The position numbers and the translations under genes were made by a program. The notes beneath the pieces are model-generated. The model saw only the letters and a program-made list of their open reading frames with translations. It was not told the origin of the DNA and ran no database searches. This document shows positions 43,326-52,845 of a stretch of DNA of 64,000 nucleotides, in pieces (position 1 is the stretch's first letter; each line of letters starts with the position of its first letter). Origin of the DNA: CAWAND01 sp963807065 (GTDB taxonomy: Bacteria; Chloroflexota; Anaerolineae; Anaerolineales; E44-bin32); the NCBI GenBank assembly GCA_963807065.1, contig CAWDZQ010000003.1, forward strand, positions 558,001-622,000. Direction: 5' to 3'.

Positions 43326-44645
43326 ATGGACCCGCAACGCGTGATCATCATGGGCGCCGCAGGGCGCGACTTCCACAATTTCAATGTCTACTTCCGGGGC
43401 AACCCGGATTACGTGGTTGTGGCTTTCACCGCCACACAGATCCCAAACATAGAGGGTCGCACCTACCCGGCGGCTTTGGCCGGCGAAGCTTATCCCGAGG
43501 GGATCCCCATCCACTCAGAATCCGAACTCAAAGACCTGATCGCCGCACACGACATTGACCAGGTTGTCTTCGCCTATAGCGATGTCTCGCACGAGTACGT
43601 GATGCACAAGGCGTCGGAGGTCCTCGCCGCCGGGTCGGATTTCCGATTGATGGGTCTGGGTACGACCCAAGTCACATCGTCCCTCCCCGTGGTGGCCGTG
43701 TGCGCCGTGAGGACGGGAAGCGGCAAGAGTCAGACAAGCCGCTACGTCTCCGACATCCTGCGGCAGATGGGTCACAAGGTAGCCGTTATCAGGCATCCGA
43801 TGCCGTACGGCGACCTGGTTAAACAGGCCGTCCAGCGCTTTGCGACCTACGAAGATCTGGAGGTCCAGGACTGCACTATCGAAGAGCGCGAGGAGTATGA
43901 GCCCCACCTCGCTGTGGGTTCGATAGTCTACGCCGGGGTCGATTATGAAAAGATCCTGCGCCAGGCGGAAGGGGAAGCCGACGTCATCCTGTGGGACGGC
44001 GGCAACAACGATCTCCCCTTCTACACCTCCGATCTGCACATTGTTGTCGCAGATCCCCATCGACCGGGCCACGAACGTACTTACCATCCCGGGGAAGCCA
44101 ACGTCCGGGCGGCCGACGTGGTGGTGGTCAACAAAGTGGACACAGCTTCGCCGGAGAACATCCTGCGGGTGCGCCAGAATGTGCGAGAGATGAATCCAAA
44201 CGCCATCATCATCGAGGCGGCCTCACCCATCTTCGTGGACGATCCGTCCGCAATTCGCGGAGCACGTGTGCTCGCCATCGAAGACGGCCCCACCCTGACG
44301 CATGGGGGGATGGCCTTTGGCGCGGCCTGGGTGGCTGCCCAGCGATTCGGCGCCAGCGAGATCATCGACCCCCGCCCATTTGCCGTCGGGTCGATTCTCG
44401 AGACCTACCGCAAGTACCCCTCCACCGGCGCTGTCCTGCCGGCCATGGGGTACGGTGAGGCGCAGATGAAAGAACTTGAGAAGACGATCAACCAATCCGA
44501 CGCCGATTTGGTTCTTGTCGGAACGCCGATCGACCTGGGCAGGCTGCTCAAGATCGACAAGCCGACCCAGCGCGTGCGCTACGAACTCCAGGTCATTGGC
44601 CAGCCGAATCTGAAGGACATCCTGACCGCTAAGTTTGGAGCCTGA
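43326..44645 (+). CDS. COG2403-type predicted GTPase / cyclic-diphosphoglycerate synthetase-like protein
   Basis: The 439-residue protein has an N-terminal Rossmann-like domain (RVIIMGAAGRDFHNFN) and a P-loop domain with VCAVRTGSGKSQTSRY (about 130-145), ILWDGGNNDLPF and a G4-like VVNKVD. It belongs to the predicted GTPase group COG2403, related to archaeal cyclic 2,3-diphosphoglycerate synthetase. The reaction in bacteria is not established. AGGAGG lies 14 nt before ATG. The methyltransferase gene follows after 17 nt. Confidence 0.75.
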   Translation: MDPQRVIIMGAAGRDFHNFNVYFRGNPDYVVVAFTATQIPNIEGRTYPAALAGEAYPEGIPIHSESELKDLIAAHDIDQVVFAYSDVSHEYVMHKASEVLAAGSDFRLMGLGTTQVTSSLPVVAVCAVRTGSGKSQTSRYVSDILRQMGHKVAVIRHPMPYGDLVKQAVQRFATYEDLEVQDCTIEEREEYEPHLAVGSIVYAGVDYEKILRQAEGEADVILWDGGNNDLPFYTSDLHIVVADPHRPGHERTYHPGEANVRAADVVVVNKVDTASPENILRVRQNVREMNPNAIIIEAASPIFVDDPSAIRGARVLAIEDGPTLTHGGMAFGAAWVAAQRFGASEIIDPRPFAVGSILETYRKYPSTGAVLPAMGYGEAQMKELEKTINQSDADLVLVGTPIDLGRLLKIDKPTQRVRYELQVIGQPNLKDILTAKFGA

Positions 44646-44662
44646 GAGCCAACGAAATCACC

Positions 44663-45937
44663 TTGAGCCCCAGAGACCCCTTTGCCCGTCTGAATTGGAC
44701 CGGACGGCCGGAGACGTGGCCAGACGTCCCAACTGCGGCTCTTGAGCTGTCCACACGGGTGGTCGGCGCATCAGACGCCCCGGCAGGTCAGTTAATCCAG
44801 GGCGACAATCTGTCGGTGATGACGACGCTGCGAACAAGCCACGCCGGGCGGATCGACCTGATCTACGTCGATCCGCCCTTTCTCACCGGAAAGGCATACG
44901 ATGCACGTGTCGGACGCGGCGAAGATTCGCGCCATCCGGCAGCCTGGGCCACGGTGGAAGGGTACGACGATTCGTGGGAGGATGGCGCCGCTTATCTCAA
45001 CATGCTCTATCCCCGGCTGAAGCTGATGTACGAGCTGCTTGCGCCGACCGGCAGCCTCTACCTGCATTTGGATTGGCACGCTTCAGCCTACGCACGCGTC
45101 CTTTTGGACGAACTGTTTGGCCCTGACCGGCTGCTGAATGAAATCATCTGGGTCTACCATGGCCCTTCGCCGATCCGTTCGGCTTTCAATCGCAAACACG
45201 ACACCCTTCTCGTCTACACAAAATCCAAGCACTACACTTTCAACGTTGATGATGTCCGTATGCCGTACAACGAATCGACGATGCGCACCTTTGCGGCCTC
45301 AGAGAGGGCCGGTTTCGGCAAGAAGCCGGATCTTGAACGCGGCAAGGTCCCCGAAGATTGGTGGTATTTTCCGGTGGTCGCTCGCCTGCACAATGAGCGC
45401 ACCGGATATCCGACGCAGAAACCCCAAGCGCTTCTGGAAAGAATCCTGCTCGCCTCGAGCAACGAAGATGATCTGGTGGCGGACTTCTTCTGCGGATCCG
45501 GCACCGCCCTGGCTGCCGCCGGCGGCTTGGGCCGTCGCTGGATTGGCGTCGACCGCTCTCCCCTGGCCATCCAGACCAGCTATCGACGCATGCTCCTTTC
45601 AGGTGCGGAGGCCGGCTTCGAACTGCTCGAGCAGGCTCGCCCCCGTCCCGAGAATCGGCTGACCCCCGTCTTTCGAATCTCCAAGACGGAAGGGATGGTC
45701 CGCTTGATCGGCTTAGAGGGGAGCCGGGCGCCTCAGACCTTTCCGGACAACGTCGTCGTATGGGAAGTCGATGGCGACCCTTCGCCGGGAGCGTTTACAA
45801 GCCAGGTGCGGGCTGTCCGCCCGTGGGGCGAGGAGGTGATTGCAGGTGAGCTCAGCCTTCCCGCCCATGCATCGCCCGACCGGATCGCCGTCCGGGTGGT
45901 CGACAGCATCGGCGACGTCGGTGTCGCCTACGTCTGA
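44663..45937 (+). CDS. Orphan DNA adenine-N6/cytosine-N4 methyltransferase (beta class)
   Basis: The TTG start 44663 follows the COG2403 gene. The 424-residue protein has the catalytic motif DPPF in LIYVDPPFLTGKAYD first and the SAM motif DFFCGSGTALAAA later (about 275), the order of beta-class (type III Mod-like) enzymes; TGYPTQKP is also typical. The last 100 residues form a domain without a name. No restriction gene is nearby, so it is an orphan, probably regulatory or protective. The target site is unknown. Confidence 0.85.
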   Translation: MSPRDPFARLNWTGRPETWPDVPTAALELSTRVVGASDAPAGQLIQGDNLSVMTTLRTSHAGRIDLIYVDPPFLTGKAYDARVGRGEDSRHPAAWATVEGYDDSWEDGAAYLNMLYPRLKLMYELLAPTGSLYLHLDWHASAYARVLLDELFGPDRLLNEIIWVYHGPSPIRSAFNRKHDTLLVYTKSKHYTFNVDDVRMPYNESTMRTFAASERAGFGKKPDLERGKVPEDWWYFPVVARLHNERTGYPTQKPQALLERILLASSNEDDLVADFFCGSGTALAAAGGLGRRWIGVDRSPLAIQTSYRRMLLSGAEAGFELLEQARPRPENRLTPVFRISKTEGMVRLIGLEGSRAPQTFPDNVVVWEVDGDPSPGAFTSQVRAVRPWGEEVIAGELSLPAHASPDRIAVRVVDSIGDVGVAYV

Positions 45938-45978
45938 ATTCGACCTTCCGAAAGCTTGTTCGGCTTACTTCACACGAA

Positions 45979-46002
45979 AAGAGCGACCGATGGGTCGCTC
46001 TT
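45979..46002. terminator. Bidirectional hairpin terminator
   Basis: A 10-bp perfect stem AAGAGCGACC/GGTCGCTCTT with a GATG loop lies between the convergent methyltransferase and response-regulator genes. Confidence 0.75.
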
Positions 46003-46029
46003 CGGTCTTGGGTGCTGGATGACGAACTG

Positions 46030-46705
46030 CTAAGCTGACTCGGGCAAGTCCAGCCGATAGCCCATGCCCCGGATCGTGCGAATGAGTTGTGGTCGCTTGG
46101 GGTCCAACTCGATGGCGCGCCGCAGCCAACTGATGTGAACGTCGAGGGTGCGGGTGTCCCCGGTGTAATCCGTGTGCCAGACCTGGCGAATCAGAAGTCT
46201 TACGAGTCATCAAACGGCCTGCGTTGCGGATGAACACCTCGAGCAGTTTGGCTTGCTTGGGGGTTAATCGGGCCTCTTTGCCGTGGGCAATCACTTTGCG
46301 TTGCGCCAGATTCAGCTTGAGTGGTCCGGCCGTTAATGTGTAGCGCTCATCCCCCGGAAGAAGTCGGGCCACCCGATTGAGCAGTTTTCGGGCGGTGAAG
46401 GGATGGACAAGAATCAGACTGGCACCGGTGCTCGATTCGGCGCGCGTTCCCTCCGGTGAGACCAAAATGATCGGCACACCGTTAAGGTTGTCGCGCACCT
46501 TCCGGCACAAACGCGTGCCCGGTGTGCGCATCGAAGCGGCATCCAAGATGACCAGGTCAGGCCCGGGCGAAGTTTCCAGAGTGGAGATGGCGCGGTCGAT
46601 CCGGTGTTTGACGTTGACGAAATAACCCTTCTTCTCTAGGGCCGGGGCAAATGACGGGTCGCTTGCCCTCCCGCTCTCGATAAGAAGGATGTTGGTTACA
46701 GTCAT
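46030..46705 (-). CDS. OmpR-type response regulator (frameshifted)
   Basis: ATG 46705 starts a receiver-like domain (ILLIESGR, DLVILDAASMRTPG with the Asp, a PF pair in LVHPFTARKLL) followed by a winged helix. The acidic pocket is reduced (IES instead of a DD pair), so phosphorylation is uncertain. Near 46197 one extra A in CGTAAGAC shifts the frame in the DNA-binding domain; the correct end reads LLIRQVWHTDYTGDTRTLDVHISWLRR to a stop at 46030. Corrected length is about 224 residues. The continuous open frame down to 45965 is an artefact of the shift. Confidence 0.8.
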
Positions 46706-46861
46706 AGATTGGGGACCTTGCGGAAACAATGCGGCAGCCCCATCGGCAAGGCCGCCCAGCCTTTGTCATTATACACTTGGCACTCCGGCCGGTGCAAATG
46801 GGAATTTGCGACTAGTCTTCCCTGGTGCATCGGACCGCCCTCGAGGCGGCGTTCACGGAAC

Positions 46862-46867
46862 TATAAT
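46862..46867 (+). promoter_or_regulatory. -10 box of the PfkB-family gene
   Basis: Consensus TATAAT ends 6 nt before GTG 46874, so transcription should begin at or beside the start codon (leaderless). Confidence 0.55.
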
Positions 46868-46873
46868 CGCAGT

Positions 46874-47884
46874 GTGGCTACATCGGCGTATGATCTCGCA
46901 ATCCTCGGCAACCTGACCGTCGACACCATCGTCACGGCGGGGAACCAGGTGTTGACGCAACTCTTGGGCGGCAGCGCGGCCTACGCGGCCGCAGGCGCTC
47001 GGGTGTGGTCCGATTCAGTGGGACTCCTCGCCCGCGTCGATGTCGATTTCCCCGATGCACATCTGCAGGACCTCGAACGGCACGGGCTGAACGTGGAAGG
47101 GGTCAAACGCATGCCCGAGCGATGTGGCGTGGACACCTTCTTCGTTTATGAGGACGAGGCGACCCGCTCCAGCCCCAACCCAGCCAGCGCATTCTTGCGT
47201 CTGGGTCAACCCATGCCGAAATCGCTCGTCGGCTACCAGCCGCCCCCCGAGAGGGATCCGATTCGGGGTTACCCGAGCTGGGCTCTTCACCCCGAAGACA
47301 TCCCCAAATCCCTCGACGGCGCCCGGGGGGCTCATTTGGCCTCATGCCCATACACAAGCCAGTTCACGTCCATCGACCGGCTGCAGTCCCTGCGGGTCAG
47401 ACGGCTTAGCCTGGACCCGGAAACTCTAATGATGAAAACGCGAAGGCCCGACCTGATCAAAACCCTCGTCAACGGCATAGATGTGTTCATGCCCAGCGAG
47501 AAGCAGGCCCGAGCTTTGATCGGGCCAAACGCCGGGGATGTATGGGATGTGGCGGAGCGCCTTCTTGAGCTGGGCAGCAAGCATGTGGTTATCAAGCGCG
47601 GCCCGAAAGGGCAGTGCCTCCTCGATGGCAACTCGAACGAACACTGGCTGATTCCTGCTTATCCGAGCAAGGTGGTGGACGTGACTGGCGCTGGTCATGC
47701 GTATGGCGGTGGCTTTCTGGCCGAGTGGGCGGCGACTGAGGACCTGGTCGAAGCGGCTTTGGCCGGCACCATCTCGGCTTCATTGACCGTCGAAGGATCG
47801 GGCCCGTTGTATGCTTTGGCTACCTTGCCCGGCTTGGCTGAAGCGCGGCGGGAATCGCTTCGCCAGAATGTGCACAGGCTCTAG
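46874..47884 (+). CDS. PfkB/ribokinase-family protein with altered catalytic residue
   Basis: The GTG 46874 start follows the TATAAT box; the frame is open upstream to 46709, but that part overlaps the promoter and has no homology. The 336-residue product has the ribokinase fold with GGSAAYAAAGA near the start and VVDVTGAGHAYGGGF near residue 275. Family members have GAGD there, with Asp as catalytic base; here it is His (codon CAT). Either the enzyme is inactive or altered, or the base is wrong. The M20 peptidase gene follows at once. Confidence 0.78.
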   Translation: MATSAYDLAILGNLTVDTIVTAGNQVLTQLLGGSAAYAAAGARVWSDSVGLLARVDVDFPDAHLQDLERHGLNVEGVKRMPERCGVDTFFVYEDEATRSSPNPASAFLRLGQPMPKSLVGYQPPPERDPIRGYPSWALHPEDIPKSLDGARGAHLASCPYTSQFTSIDRLQSLRVRRLSLDPETLMMKTRRPDLIKTLVNGIDVFMPSEKQARALIGPNAGDVWDVAERLLELGSKHVVIKRGPKGQCLLDGNSNEHWLIPAYPSKVVDVTGAGHAYGGGFLAEWAATEDLVEAALAGTISASLTVEGSGPLYALATLPGLAEARRESLRQNVHRL

Positions 47885-47886
47885 AT

Positions 47887-48991
47887 ATGGATTTGGCTCG
47901 CCTGATCCAGCACACCCTAGCCATCCAGGCTGTCCCGGCCCCGACATTTGACGAACAGGAGCGGGCGGCGCTGATGCAGCGCATCGCGGCGGCTGCTCGC
48001 CTGGAGGACATTGACGTAGATCCTGCCGGAAACGTTCTGGGACGCGTTGCGGGGACCGGGCGTGCCCAGCCGGTGGTGGTCAGCGCTCATATGGATTCGG
48101 TTTTCACCAGGGAACAGGTCTCCCCTGCCCGCAGGTCGGGGTCGCAGCTCATTGGGCCCGGCGTGGGCGACAACGCCGTGGCCCTGGCGGCTTTGGCTGA
48201 GCTGGCAGAGGACCTCCCGAGTTCGAAATACACCAGCCGATATTTGGCTGGTGGCTAACGTCTGCGAGGAGGGCCTGGGAAACCTGCTCGGGATGCAGCA
48301 CGTCGTCGAGAGGTTTGGTGATCGCGTCGAGGGCTATATCGTCTTGGAAGGTATGGCCCTGGGGCATATCTATCATCGCGGCCTGCCCATCCGAAGATTC
48401 AGGATCGAAGCGCACGGCGAAGGCGGGCATTCATGGATTCACGCCGGCCGCGCATCTGCCATCCATCAGCTGATCGAAGCCGGGCAGCAGATGTTGGGCA
48501 TGGCGATCCCCGATCACCCACGAAGCACGCTGAACGTGGGACGGATTGTCGGCGGCACGAGCATCAACAGCATCGCTTCAATGGCAGCTATGGAAATCGA
48601 CATGCGGAGTGAGGACACCATGATCCTCGATCGATGGGTCGACAAGACCATGGCGATTCTCGAGGCGCATAGCATGGGGAGCGTACAACTCACCATGGAA
48701 GCCATCGGCCATCGGCCCGGTGGGGCCATCCCCTCAGACCATCCCCTCATCCAGGCCGCCGTGACAAGCTACCGCAGCGTCTTTTCGGACGAACCGGTTC
48801 TGGAATGCGGGTCAACCGACGCCAGCCTGCCCTTGAGTGTCGGTCTCCCGGCGGTATGTGTGGGTCTCACCTCCGGCGGAGAGGCGCACACAGCCCAGGA
48901 ATTCATCGCCATTGAGCCATTAGCCCGCGGTTATGAAGCCCTGCTCCGACTGGTGCTCATCGCGGCCGGAATCCCTGAAAGCGAGCTTTAA
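47887..48991 (+). CDS. M20-family metallopeptidase (frameshifted)
   Basis: The protein (about 367 residues after correction) has SAHMDSVF and GPGVGDNAVALAA for metal binding, CEEGLGN with the catalytic Glu pair, GEGGHSW and a C-terminal ECGSTDASLP. M20 enzymes are cytoplasmic aminoacylases or dipeptidases with two zinc ions. The frame breaks at 48226-48228: AAA read as AA gives SSNTPADIWLVANVCEEG. The gene starts 2 nt after the PfkB-like stop, so both form one unit. Confidence 0.82.
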
Positions 48992-49842
48992 GGAGCGGAG
49001 GGGGTTTGGGTTCCGGGAAACGTTGGCGGGGCGGCAGTCGCCTCGGTAGTTTGTGTGGCGGTGGCCGTGGGGGTGGGCGTGCCGCTTAGGACTTCGAAAC
49101 GGGCCGAAGACTTCCACTCGGTGCCGACAAACATTTGAATCTCGTAGTCGCCGACCCGCCACCCTTGCTGCGGATCACATTCCGTGTACCCGAATCCACC
49201 GGTTCCACCGTCCCATGGTTTCGATTCTAGACACACGACCTCCCCGCCAAGGTACCAGATAGCTGTCCAGCGCACGCCGTCTTGCATGAAGTTGTAGGTA
49301 AATGCGCCGTAGAGCACCCCCTGCGGAGAAATGAAGGTTTCGCCCGGGTTGAGTGCCCGATTGCTTTGATCGATCCGACTTGCGACCTCGATGCTGCTAA
49401 GGGCGGCTTTGGGATCGGGCGTCACCGTCTCACGAAACAGGACACTGATGTTGTCTGGAATCGTAGGCGTGTAGGTGGTTGTGGGAGTCCAGGTGATGCT
49501 TGGAGTGGGGGTTATCGATGGAGTCGGGGTGATGCTGGGGGTCAGGGTGATCGTCGGGGTCTGTGTGGCCGTCGCCGTGGGCGTGGCAGACGGTGTAGGA
49601 GGTACGATGGCATACGCCGCCCTGCGGCCGAAGAGCTGCACCATCAGGGCAGCAAAGGCAAGGATCAGGGCCAAGCCGATCATTCGCCACCCGGCGGCCA
49701 CCCGATCGCGCCGCAACATGAAGAACGGAAGGCGCGACGAGGCAGAGATCTGCCGCCATCCAAACCACCCGAAAAGGAGAAAGCCGCCAGCGAACAAGAC
49801 CGCGACCAGCGCCACGGTTTGATCAATCGTCAATCCGGACAA
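48988..49842 (-). CDS. Membrane protein with Thr/Pro repeat linker and beta-domain
   Basis: The 284-residue protein has two membrane helices (about 8-30 and 52-70), a Thr/Pro/Ser linker of repeated TPSITP-type units (DNA repeats near 49480-49600) and a C-terminal domain of about 140 residues with two Cys (VVCLESKPWDGGTGGF..CDPQQG). It ends in another Thr-rich stretch. The external domain looks like an immunoglobulin-type sandwich (WTAIWYLGGEVV, VGDYEIQMFVG) but is not identified. Converges with the M20 gene. Confidence 0.65.
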   Translation of the reverse strand: MSGLTIDQTVALVAVLFAGGFLLFGWFGWRQISASSRLPFFMLRRDRVAAGWRMIGLALILAFAALMVQLFGRRAAYAIVPPTPSATPTATATQTPTITLTPSITPTPSITPTPSITWTPTTTYTPTIPDNISVLFRETVTPDPKAALSSIEVASRIDQSNRALNPGETFISPQGVLYGAFTYNFMQDGVRWTAIWYLGGEVVCLESKPWDGGTGGFGYTECDPQQGWRVGDYEIQMFVGTEWKSSARFEVLSGTPTPTATATQTTEATAAPPTFPGTQTPSAP

Positions 49843-49906
49843 TCCGACCTCACCTCTGATAGCCGGCTACTGCAGACCTTCAATCCACCCCCCAACAACG
49901 CAGTTC

Positions 49907-52321
49907 TCAGGTCCACCGGACTTCAAGCTCGGCCTTCGAGTCCACCGCCAAGTCGGCGGCAAACACCCCCTGCCCCGACGGTTGAAACTCTACGGCTGCC
50001 CCGTCAAGCGTGGCGTTGATCGGCCGCCCGGGTAGTGCCAGCCAGATCCTTCCATGCGCCCGGTGGCCAGGGGCCAGCCCTGCACGGAGAGCTGCCTCCG
50101 CCGTCCCCCACTCAGCTACAACCAGGCCCTGCGAGATGTGAAGGGTATCACCTAGCCAAGCGGGTGTCGAGTCGGGGTTGGCCCTTAGGCTGATCAGGCG
50201 CACGCCGTGAGGAGGCACATCGAATGACCACGGTCCTCGACCAGGCGCTATGAGTTCTTCACGCCAGAAGTCGACACCCGACCAGGATGCCTTGGGATCC
50301 AGGCTGATCGCTCCGGGGTCTAGGTCCATCTGCCTCACCCCGTCATCCCAATTGATGAGGCAGATCAGCTTCCAGTCACCGACGGGGCCGCTCAGGTCGA
50401 GGGTCAAGAGGCAAGGCGAGGACTGCTCGAATGGCGCGTGTACCCTGGCCTGAACAGGGAGCGGCGGTAACAGCCTGGCCAACCAGGCGGCGCGCTCCTC
50501 CGACAGGCTGGGGAGATCGTCCGAATCGATCAAGGCTCCGGCTGTCAGGGCTATCACGCTGGCCATCGTCTGGACTTCATTGCGGGAAAGATGCGTGTCC
50601 TGGTCTCGCAGTATCAGGCAGTCTGGGTCGTTGAGCCACCATTTTCGATTCAGCATGCTTCGGCTGATAGCCGCACGAAGCCCGTTCCTTGCCGATGGCA
50701 GGCTCGGCTCACGCTTGAAGAAGACCTCGATCCCCTGGAACGCGGGCTTCCATCTGGGCGCCACATCCGGGCCAATTCGCATCGAATCAAAGATACCGAT
50801 GCCGGTTCCCAGGGGACACCCACAACCCAACAACCAGGTTTGCTCACCCGCCGCCTGGCGGACGATGGTCAGGGCCTTGTGCATGGCTTGCGCTCTAGTG
50901 GTGGACGGATCGTGCCGCCGGCCCGGCAGCGCTGCTGCGTACAGGAAGTCCAATTTAAGGAACCTGAATCCCCACTCCGTGACCGCGGTCCCGATGAGCT
51001 CGGACACGGCTGTTTCCACACCCGGGTGGGTCGGGTCGAGCCCAACGGTGAACGTGCTCCAATTGTAGCCCGCATTGGACGGGCGGCCTCCGGCCCGCCT
51101 GAGCACCCATTCAGGATGGTCGCGGACCCACTTGGAGCGCGGTTTCGCAATGTAGGGCGCCAGCCACAACCCAGCTTGCATCCCGGCGGCGGCGGTGCGC
51201 CGACTGACCGGTTTGACGCCGTCTTTGAACCGGTCGTTGAACCTGAACCAGTCCCCGACATTGGCTTGGAATCCATCGTCGAGTTGGACCAGGTCGAGGG
51301 GCAAGTCCTCGCGGTTCTGCTCCAGCCAATCGAGATTTTGATCGAAGGCCATCCGATCAATCAATTCAAAGAAGTAGTACCAGCTCGACCAGCCCGTAGG
51401 TGGGACCTCTGGGATGCGGGCATGGGCGGCGTCTGCGGCGAGATCCAGGTAGGCATTCAAAGGCTCAACATCGTCGAGTGACAGCCAGCCGAGCGCCGCC
51501 CAGTCCGTCTCGAATGCCTCGCCTGGTTTGAGCAGGTATCCGTCCCCGCTCGCCCAGAGCCGCAGGCCAGGGTTGGGCAACCCAAAGCAAACTTCCAGGC
51601 TCCCGAAGGCCTGCTGCTGAGTGACGAAACCGGCCAGCAAGCCGCTGCGCTCCGCTGGGTCGATGACCACTCCAAACATATCCGCCACAAAGTGGCCATC
51701 GCCGGTCGGCTGTCCGGTGGTTGGATTGGAGAAAATGGGGCTGCTAAGCAGGCCGAGACGCGTCCGGGGCTGTCGGTCGGCAGCACTCAAGCTGCCTGAA
51801 TAGCTCCAACTCTGCCAACCATTGGTAAAAAATCGGGCCGGCTGGCGATCAGCCGAGATGGACAGAGAGCTGTCAGCCGACTCGGATTTCCGGGGTTCCC
51901 AATCGTGCCGCGCCCCGCCGGGGTGTGCGAGACCGGCCGACACAAACCCGAGCCGCCCCAACCGCACCGGCTTCTTACCGGCCAGGTGTACTTTCATGCG
52001 CGTCAGGAGCAGCGGCCGATCCCGGAGCATGGCGAAATCGACCTGCACCTGCAGCCGCCGTTCATCGGGTTGGCACTGAAATCGGACCCCCTGGGCGGCT
52101 TGTCCCAAGACCTGGTCGCCGGGCATCGGTTCAGGGTCGACCCCTCGGAGCAAGGACGGCCACACACGATTGACCAAGCCAGACGTCCACGACAAGCCCA
52201 TCGAGGCATTTCTAAGGCCCGGGCCTCCGGCGATCACCGGCGAATACGACCACCTGCCGGTTTTGGGCTCAAATGACCAGCGGATCCAGCGGTTGGACAG
52301 GTCGGTGGGCATGGCATCCAA
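49907..52321 (-). CDS. GH36-type alpha-galactosidase
   Basis: The 804-residue enzyme has an N-terminal beta-domain with FFTNGWQSWSY, a TIM barrel with WSSWYYFF, DLVQLDDGFQ and GLWLAPYIA, the nucleophile Asp in FLKLDFLYA (about 455) and the acid/base Asp in RIGPDVAP (about 518). A C-terminal beta-domain follows. It removes terminal alpha-galactose. ATG 52312 is a possible alternative start. No transport genes for oligosaccharides are adjacent. Confidence 0.88.
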   Translation of the reverse strand: MDAMPTDLSNRWIRWSFEPKTGRWSYSPVIAGGPGLRNASMGLSWTSGLVNRVWPSLLRGVDPEPMPGDQVLGQAAQGVRFQCQPDERRLQVQVDFAMLRDRPLLLTRMKVHLAGKKPVRLGRLGFVSAGLAHPGGARHDWEPRKSESADSSLSISADRQPARFFTNGWQSWSYSGSLSAADRQPRTRLGLLSSPIFSNPTTGQPTGDGHFVADMFGVVIDPAERSGLLAGFVTQQQAFGSLEVCFGLPNPGLRLWASGDGYLLKPGEAFETDWAALGWLSLDDVEPLNAYLDLAADAAHARIPEVPPTGWSSWYYFFELIDRMAFDQNLDWLEQNREDLPLDLVQLDDGFQANVGDWFRFNDRFKDGVKPVSRRTAAAGMQAGLWLAPYIAKPRSKWVRDHPEWVLRRAGGRPSNAGYNWSTFTVGLDPTHPGVETAVSELIGTAVTEWGFRFLKLDFLYAAALPGRRHDPSTTRAQAMHKALTIVRQAAGEQTWLLGCGCPLGTGIGIFDSMRIGPDVAPRWKPAFQGIEVFFKREPSLPSARNGLRAAISRSMLNRKWWLNDPDCLILRDQDTHLSRNEVQTMASVIALTAGALIDSDDLPSLSEERAAWLARLLPPLPVQARVHAPFEQSSPCLLTLDLSGPVGDWKLICLINWDDGVRQMDLDPGAISLDPKASWSGVDFWREELIAPGRGPWSFDVPPHGVRLISLRANPDSTPAWLGDTLHISQGLVVAEWGTAEAALRAGLAPGHRAHGRIWLALPGRPINATLDGAAVEFQPSGQGVFAADLAVDSKAELEVRWT

Positions 52322-52385
52322 GTCAGAAGTTCAGCGGGCAACTGGGTAGGTTGCGAAAACCCGCCCCAACTAATGCATTGACGCA

Positions 52386-52412
52386 AGAGAAAACCCGGCG
52401 AAACCACCGGGT
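52386..52412 (-). terminator. Rho-independent terminator of msrB
   Basis: On the minus strand ACCCGG/CCGGGT closes an 8-nt loop and is followed by TTTTCTC, 29 nt after the msrB stop. Confidence 0.75.
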
Positions 52413-52440
52413 ATTCGTCTTGAGGCTACCACCCAATATT

Positions 52441-52845
52441 CTATTCGTCCGTATCCGGTTCCAGCTTCAGGGAGGCCGAGTTAATGCAGTACCTCAAGCC
52501 GGTGGGGTTGGGGCCGTCCTCGAAGACATGCCCAAGGTGCGACTCGCACCGGCTGCACATGACTTCGACCCTGCGCATGCCGTGGCTGTGATCGGGATTG
52601 AGTTCAACGTGCTCCTGGGCAATCGGCTCCCAAAAGCTCGGCCAGCCCGAGCCTAACTCGAATTTCGTCTCGGAGCTGAACAGGGGTGCGCCACAGGCCA
52701 CGCATCGATAGGTCCCCTTTGTCTTGGCGTGTACGTACTCGCCGGTGAACGGCGGCTCGGTACCCTTCTGGCGGGCCACTCGGTACTGTTCAGGCGTCAA
52801 CGACTCCCGCCACGCCTCGTCCGATTTTCGCACTTTGTCGATCAT
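52441..52845 (-). CDS. msrB: Peptide-methionine (R)-S-oxide reductase
   Basis: The 134-residue enzyme repairs methionine-R-sulfoxide. It has two zinc-binding CxxC pairs (CVACG and CSRC), GSGWPSFW, and the catalytic Cys in RYCINSASL. This position is selenocysteine in some homologues, but here it is TGC/TGT-type Cys. ATG 52845 with AGGA before it is preferred over 52857. Confidence 0.95.
   Translation of the reverse strand: MIDKVRKSDEAWRESLTPEQYRVARQKGTEPPFTGEYVHAKTKGTYRCVACGAPLFSSETKFELGSGWPSFWEPIAQEHVELNPDHSHGMRRVEVMCSRCESHLGHVFEDGPNPTGLRYCINSASLKLEPDTDE

Noticed and set aside
45965..46030. Extension of the response regulator down to 45965
   Set aside because: Only open because of the frameshift near 46197; it runs through the terminator hairpin and loses the winged-helix ending.
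41469..48991. argS, response regulator and M20 peptidase as true pseudogenes
   Set aside because: Each needs only one base to be whole, the parts on both sides remain conserved, and argS is essential. Sequence error is simpler.
49480..49600. Short tandem repeats read as a possible CRISPR or satellite
   Set aside because: They encode a Thr/Pro/Ser linker in phase with the protein and have no spacers.
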